Made by a program: the position numbers and the translations under genes. From Roseateles sp. SL47 (GTDB taxonomy: Bacteria; Pseudomonadota; Gammaproteobacteria; Burkholderiales; Burkholderiaceae_C), in the NCBI RefSeq assembly GCF_026625885.1, contig NZ_CP113068.1, positions 930,001-994,000 of the forward strand: a DNA stretch of 64,000 bases, written 5' to 3'. Below, one piece after another: positions 60,907 to 64,000 of the stretch. Position 1 is the stretch's first letter. The number at the start of each line of letters is the position of its first letter. Below the pieces are notes generated by a model. That model did no database searches and was not told the DNA's origin. It saw nothing but the letters and a program-made list of their open reading frames with translations.

Positions 60907-61575
60907 TCATGCCAGCCCCTTGGGTCGAGCCAGCCGTCCGGCGCTCAACAACACCACCACGCAGGTGACCGAGATCACCAGCACCAGCAGATTGGCCGTG
61001 TCGTCCTGGCCGGCCTGGACGGCTTCATAAACAGCAATCGACAGTGTCTGCGTCTTGCCGGGGATGCTGCCCGCCACCATCAGCGTGGCGCCAAATTCAC
61101 CCAGTGCGCGCGCAAATGCCAGCAGCACACCGGCCAGCACACCGCGCCAGGCCATCGGCAGGCTCACTCGGAAAAACAGCGCCCACTCGCCCAGCCCCAG
61201 CACCCGGGCGGCCCGCTCCAGTTGCGGGTCCACGGCCTCGAATGCAGCGCGGGCCGACTTGGCCACCAGCGGAAAGGACACGAGGGCCGCAGCCAGCACC
61301 GCCCCCTGCCAGGTGAAGATCAGCTGGATGCCGAAGTGCTCGTACAACCAGCCACCCAGCCAGCCACGCCGGCCGATCACCACCAGCAGGTAATACCCCA
61401 GCACCGTAGGGGGCAGCACCATCGGCAGGGTCAGCACCGCATCCAGGACTTCCCGTCCCGGGAACCGGCAACGGGCCAAGGCAAAGCCGGCAGCCACGCC
61501 CAGCACCAGGTTGATGAGCGTGGCCCACCCCGCCACCTTCAGGGACAGGGCCAGGGCGATCCAGGCGGCTTCCAT
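60907..61575 (-). CDS. modB: Molybdate ABC transporter permease ModB
   Basis: This 222-residue inner-membrane permease has about five helices and the EAA-type loop A-A-R-V-L-G-L-G-E-W-A-L-F-F-R-V. T-L-P-M-V-L-P-P-T-V-L-G-Y-Y is a ModB signature. It starts ten bases after the modA stop. Confidence 0.93.
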   Translation of the reverse strand: MEAAWIALALSLKVAGWATLINLVLGVAAGFALARCRFPGREVLDAVLTLPMVLPPTVLGYYLLVVIGRRGWLGGWLYEHFGIQLIFTWQGAVLAAALVSFPLVAKSARAAFEAVDPQLERAARVLGLGEWALFFRVSLPMAWRGVLAGVLLAFARALGEFGATLMVAGSIPGKTQTLSIAVYEAVQAGQDDTANLLVLVISVTCVVVLLSAGRLARPKGLA

Positions 61576-61585
61576 CGAGCCGGCG

Positions 61586-62413
61586 TCAGGGCTTGGAGAA
61601 GCCGTATCGGGCCAGCACCGCCTGGCCGTCGGGCGACATCACGTAGTCGATGAACGCCTTGGCGCCGCTGACATTGGGCGCCTGCTGCAACGCTGCCAGC
61701 GGATAGCGGATGGGCGTGTCGGTGGGCACGGTCAGCACGATGCGGACTTTGTCCTTTTGCACCAGCGCATCGGTGCCATACACAAAACCGGCTTCGGCTT
61801 CGCCCCGGGCCACATAGTCCAGGGCCTGCCGCACGTTCTGCGCGTACACCGCCTTGGGCTCAACGACCGGCCACAGCCGCGCCGTTTCCAGCGCGCCCTT
61901 GGCATAACGACCAGCGGGCACACCTTCGGGCTTGCCGAGGGCCACACGGCGCACCGTGGGCTGCTGCAGGTCCGCCAATGACCGCAGCGGCAGCCCCCCT
62001 TCCACCGGGGTGATCATGACCAGGGTGTTGCTGACGAAATCGCGTCGTGTGCCCGGGGCCAGGAGTTGCTGCTGTTGCGCACGGTCCATGGTGTCCTGGT
62101 CGGCCGATGCGAAGACATCCACCGGGGCGCCCTTGGCCATCTGGGCCAGCAGTGCATCGGATGCCGCGAAGTTCAGTTGAACCCTGGTGCCTGGATGACG
62201 CGCTTCAAAGGCGGGCGCCAACGCCTTGAACGCATTGGTGAGGCTGGCGGCGGCGGACACCGTCACGTCAGCAGCCTGGGCGGCCATGGACAGCAGGCTC
62301 AGCCCCAGGCCGGCGCCGGCCACCAAGGTCTGCCCGATGCCGCGTATCCAGCCACGGCGGCCGCTGCTGTGGTCCAACCTGGCGACCGATCCCGAATGTT
62401 CTTGATGGCTCAT
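61586..62413 (-). CDS. modA: Molybdate-binding periplasmic protein ModA
   Basis: This is the binding protein for molybdate or tungstate, 275 residues. A signal with two Arg pairs and a hydrophobic segment ends at A-A-Q-A-A; the mature protein begins D-V-T-V-S-A-A-A-S-L-T-N-A-F. V-D-V-F-A-S-A-D is another family block. ATG 62413 is the chosen start. No ModE regulator is in this window, but a ModE-box-like palindrome lies 45 bases upstream. Confidence 0.93.
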   Translation of the reverse strand: MSHQEHSGSVARLDHSSGRRGWIRGIGQTLVAGAGLGLSLLSMAAQAADVTVSAAASLTNAFKALAPAFEARHPGTRVQLNFAASDALLAQMAKGAPVDVFASADQDTMDRAQQQQLLAPGTRRDFVSNTLVMITPVEGGLPLRSLADLQQPTVRRVALGKPEGVPAGRYAKGALETARLWPVVEPKAVYAQNVRQALDYVARGEAEAGFVYGTDALVQKDKVRIVLTVPTDTPIRYPLAALQQAPNVSGAKAFIDYVMSPDGQAVLARYGFSKP

Positions 62414-62457
62414 GTGCGCTCCTGCGGGCACCGCCACCCGACGCGGCAATGCCGGAG

Positions 62458-62481
62458 CGCAATATATCGCAGGATATGGCG
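62458..62481. promoter_or_regulatory. ModE-box-like palindrome upstream of modA
   Basis: CGCAATAT and ATATGGCG form an imperfect inverted repeat around eight bases. The half-site resembles the CG-TATAT pattern of ModE operators. It lies in the AT-rich spot between modA and the divergent-side metallo-hydrolase end. Confidence 0.4.
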
Positions 62482-62514
62482 GTGGGTGCCGCCAGGGGTT
62501 TCGCGCCCAGCGTG

Positions 62515-63402
62515 TCAGGTCGGCGCGCCCCCTCGGCCCAGCACATTCAGCGGGATCTTCAGGTAGCTGACCCCATCGGCCTCTGCCGGTGGCAGCTGCC
62601 CCGCACGGATGTTGACCTGCAGCGACGGCAGGATGAGCGTGGGCACGTCCAGCGTGGCGTCTCGCGCCGTGCGCATCTGCACGAAGTCGTCTTCACTCAC
62701 GCCGTCGTGCACATGGATGTTGTGGGCGCGCTGGGCTGCCACCGTGGTTTCCCAGGCCGGTCCGCGCCCGGCGGGCGGATAGTCGTGGCAGACAAAGACC
62801 CGGGTGCGTTCCGGCAGGGCCAGCAGGCGGCGTACCGAGCGAAAGAGCGTTCTTGCATCCCCACCCGGAAAATCCGTCCGCGCCGTGCCCACATCCGGCA
62901 TGAACAAGGTGTCGCCGACAAAGGCCGCGTCGTCCATCAGGTAGGCCATGTCGGCGGGTGTGTGGCCCGGCACCAGCACCGCCTGCGCTTCCATCTGACC
63001 GATGGTGAAAATCTCGCCGTCCTTGAACAGATGGTCGAACTGGGCGCCGTCCGGGAGGAAGTCCCGCTCCAGGTGGTAGAGCTTCTTGAAAGTGCGCTGA
63101 ACCTGCGTGATCTGCTCGCCGATGGCGATGCGCCCGCCCACCTGCTGCTGCACATGGCGGGCGCCCGAGAGATGATCCGCATGGGCGTGGGTTTCCAGAA
63201 TCCACTGCACCGTCAGATCGTTGGCGCGGATGTAGTCGATCAGCCGGTCCGCCTGCTCGGTGGACGTGCGGCCGGATTTCATGTCGAAGTCCAGCACCGG
63301 GTCCAGCACGGCGGCTTCGTGGGTGGCGTTGTCCGAGACCACGTAGGACACGGTCCAGGTTTTGTCATCAAAGAAGGCTTGAACGGTGGCGCGTGCAGAC
63401 AT
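62515..63402 (-). CDS. Persulfide dioxygenase-like metallo-beta-lactamase protein
   Basis: This 295-residue MBL-fold protein has T-H-A-H-A-D-H (iron/zinc ligands), V-P-G-H-T-P-A-D and F-V-G-D-T-L-F. It matches the Blh/ETHE1-type sulfur dioxygenases that oxidise glutathione persulfide to sulfite. It is divergent from a BigR-type regulator, the known arrangement for H2S detoxification in Xylella and Agrobacterium relatives. It should act in the cytoplasm; no signal peptide is seen. Confidence 0.9.
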   Translation of the reverse strand: MSARATVQAFFDDKTWTVSYVVSDNATHEAAVLDPVLDFDMKSGRTSTEQADRLIDYIRANDLTVQWILETHAHADHLSGARHVQQQVGGRIAIGEQITQVQRTFKKLYHLERDFLPDGAQFDHLFKDGEIFTIGQMEAQAVLVPGHTPADMAYLMDDAAFVGDTLFMPDVGTARTDFPGGDARTLFRSVRRLLALPERTRVFVCHDYPPAGRGPAWETTVAAQRAHNIHVHDGVSEDDFVQMRTARDATLDVPTLILPSLQVNIRAGQLPPAEADGVSYLKIPLNVLGRGGAPT

Positions 63403-63414
63403 GACAGGTCTTTC

Positions 63415-63455
63415 TTCAATCTATTGATTGATAGTTTATTGATTGATATATTGAA
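63415..63455. promoter_or_regulatory. AT-rich operator of the BigR-type repressor
   Basis: Two perfect 12-base direct repeats, TATTGATTGATA at 63422-63433 and 63437-63448, lie inside an outer inverted repeat TTCAAT (63415-63420) and ATTGAA (63450-63455). The stretch lies between the divergent MBL and repressor genes and is much richer in AT than anything around, so it should contain both promoters. Confidence 0.65.
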
Positions 63456-63476
63456 GTCAAGTTCAAGGAGTTCTCC

Positions 63477-63863
63477 ATGTCCGCTTCAGTATCGGCCTCC
63501 ATGCCAGCATCGGTGCCGGCAGCCTCAGTCGAGACCGATCTCTCCGATGTTCCTCCCCAGGTACTGGAGGTGGAAGCATTGCGCCTGGCCGCCGCCCAGG
63601 CGGTGGCGGCGCTCAAGGTGATGGCCAATGAGGACCGGCTGCTGCTGCTGTGCCAGTTGTCGCAGGCGGAGATGAGTGTCGGCGAGCTGGAGGCGACGTT
63701 GGACATTCATCAGCCCACCTTGTCCCAGCAATTGGGGGTGCTTCGCAACGAAGGCGTGGTGAATACCCGCCGGGAAGGCAAACGCATCTGCTACAGCCTG
63801 GCCGATCCCCGTTTGTTGCAGGTGCTGCAGCTGCTGCACGCGCTCTATTGCCCCAAGGACTGA
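63477..63863 (+). CDS. bigR: BigR/SqrR-type ArsR-family sulfide-responsive repressor
   Basis: This 128-residue ArsR-fold repressor has an AAGGAG site. The DNA-binding helix reads I-H-Q-P-T-L-S-Q-Q-L-G-V-L-R and the wing T-R-R-E-G-K-R-I-C-Y. Cys59 and Cys125 are 66 residues apart, the same separation as the redox-sensing Cys42 and Cys108 of Xylella BigR, so it should release DNA when persulfide links them. The first 25 residues are a Ser/Ala-rich extension. It precedes a YeeE-type transporter by three bases. Confidence 0.9.
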   Translation: MSASVSASMPASVPAASVETDLSDVPPQVLEVEALRLAAAQAVAALKVMANEDRLLLLCQLSQAEMSVGELEATLDIHQPTLSQQLGVLRNEGVVNTRREGKRICYSLADPRLLQVLQLLHALYCPKD

Positions 63864-63866
63864 GTC

Positions 63867-64000
63867 ATGACCCTGGACTGGAATGCCTTCACCCCCTGGG
63901 CCTCCCTGGCCGGAGGGCTGCTCATCGGCGTGGCTGCGGCCTGGCTGGCCTGGTTCAACGGCCGCATTGCCGGCATCAGCGGCATTCTGGGCGGGCTGCT
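63867..64000 (+). CDS. YeeE/YedE-type sulfur transporter, 3' end outside window
   Basis: These first 44 codons of a membrane protein start three bases after the repressor stop. Two hydrophobic segments with [10 protein letters not shown] and [12 protein letters not shown] match the N-terminus of YeeE/YedE-type (DUF395) thiosulfate or sulfur-compound transporters, the usual partner of BigR. The rest lies beyond the right edge. Confidence 0.85.
   Translation, partial: MTLDWNAFTPWASLAGGLLIGVAAAWLAWFNGRIAGISGILGGL

Overview
The window comes from a GC-rich Gram-negative bacterium, most likely a betaproteobacterium of the order Burkholderiales near Roseateles, Mitsuaria or Rubrivivax. This is inferred from gene content and order (radA, ilvE, a 68-residue zinc-finger protein, a YheT-type hydrolase and cytochrome c5 lie close together) and not from any marker sequence. 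There is no rRNA, CRISPR array or insertion sequence. One tRNA gene, tRNA-Arg(CCG), is present at 53438-53512.

Positions 1-34300 are dominated by cell-wall (peptidoglycan) scavenging. On the plus strand lie two lipoproteins (a phosphodiester-glycosidase domain and an L,D-transpeptidase-like motif), MurQ, a MurT/AmpG-type permease, a GHL10 glycosidase lipoprotein, a TonB-dependent receptor, a BadF/MurK-type sugar kinase with an apparent frameshift, an AmiD-type amidase lipoprotein, a complete dipeptide/oligopeptide ABC transporter with a LysR regulator, a VanX/DdpX-type D-Ala-D-Ala dipeptidase, a Tat-exported LD-carboxypeptidase and a large DUF3857/transglutaminase membrane protein. A lipoprotein DacB, a second TonB receptor, and a minus-strand group of tyrB, dadA and a second (cytoplasmic) LD-carboxypeptidase follow, then an exported M20 carboxypeptidase. 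Together they could take muropeptides from outer-membrane uptake to sugar phosphates, amino acids and D-alanine catabolism.

Positions 34300-63400 are mostly housekeeping or accessory genes: glutathione peroxidase, two EamA transporters (one frameshifted), lplT, alr, arfB, a membrane-bound HEALH protein, a LysE exporter, radA, ilvE, cytochrome c5, a D-tartrate dehydratase with a divergent LysR gene, an aldo/keto reductase and modABC. Between lplT and an SGNH-hydrolase gene sits a compact, lower-GC three-gene operon (DUF262 protein, DUF3696-type ATPase, unknown protein; 37981-41222) that looks like an anti-phage defence cassette. A second compositional outlier, a DUF6880-type gene, lies just beyond the tRNA-Arg.

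The right end (62515-64000) is a sulfide/persulfide response locus: a persulfide-dioxygenase-like enzyme divergent from a BigR/SqrR-type repressor, which is followed by a truncated YeeE-type transporter. An AT-rich operator with two direct repeats inside an outer inverted repeat lies between the divergent genes.
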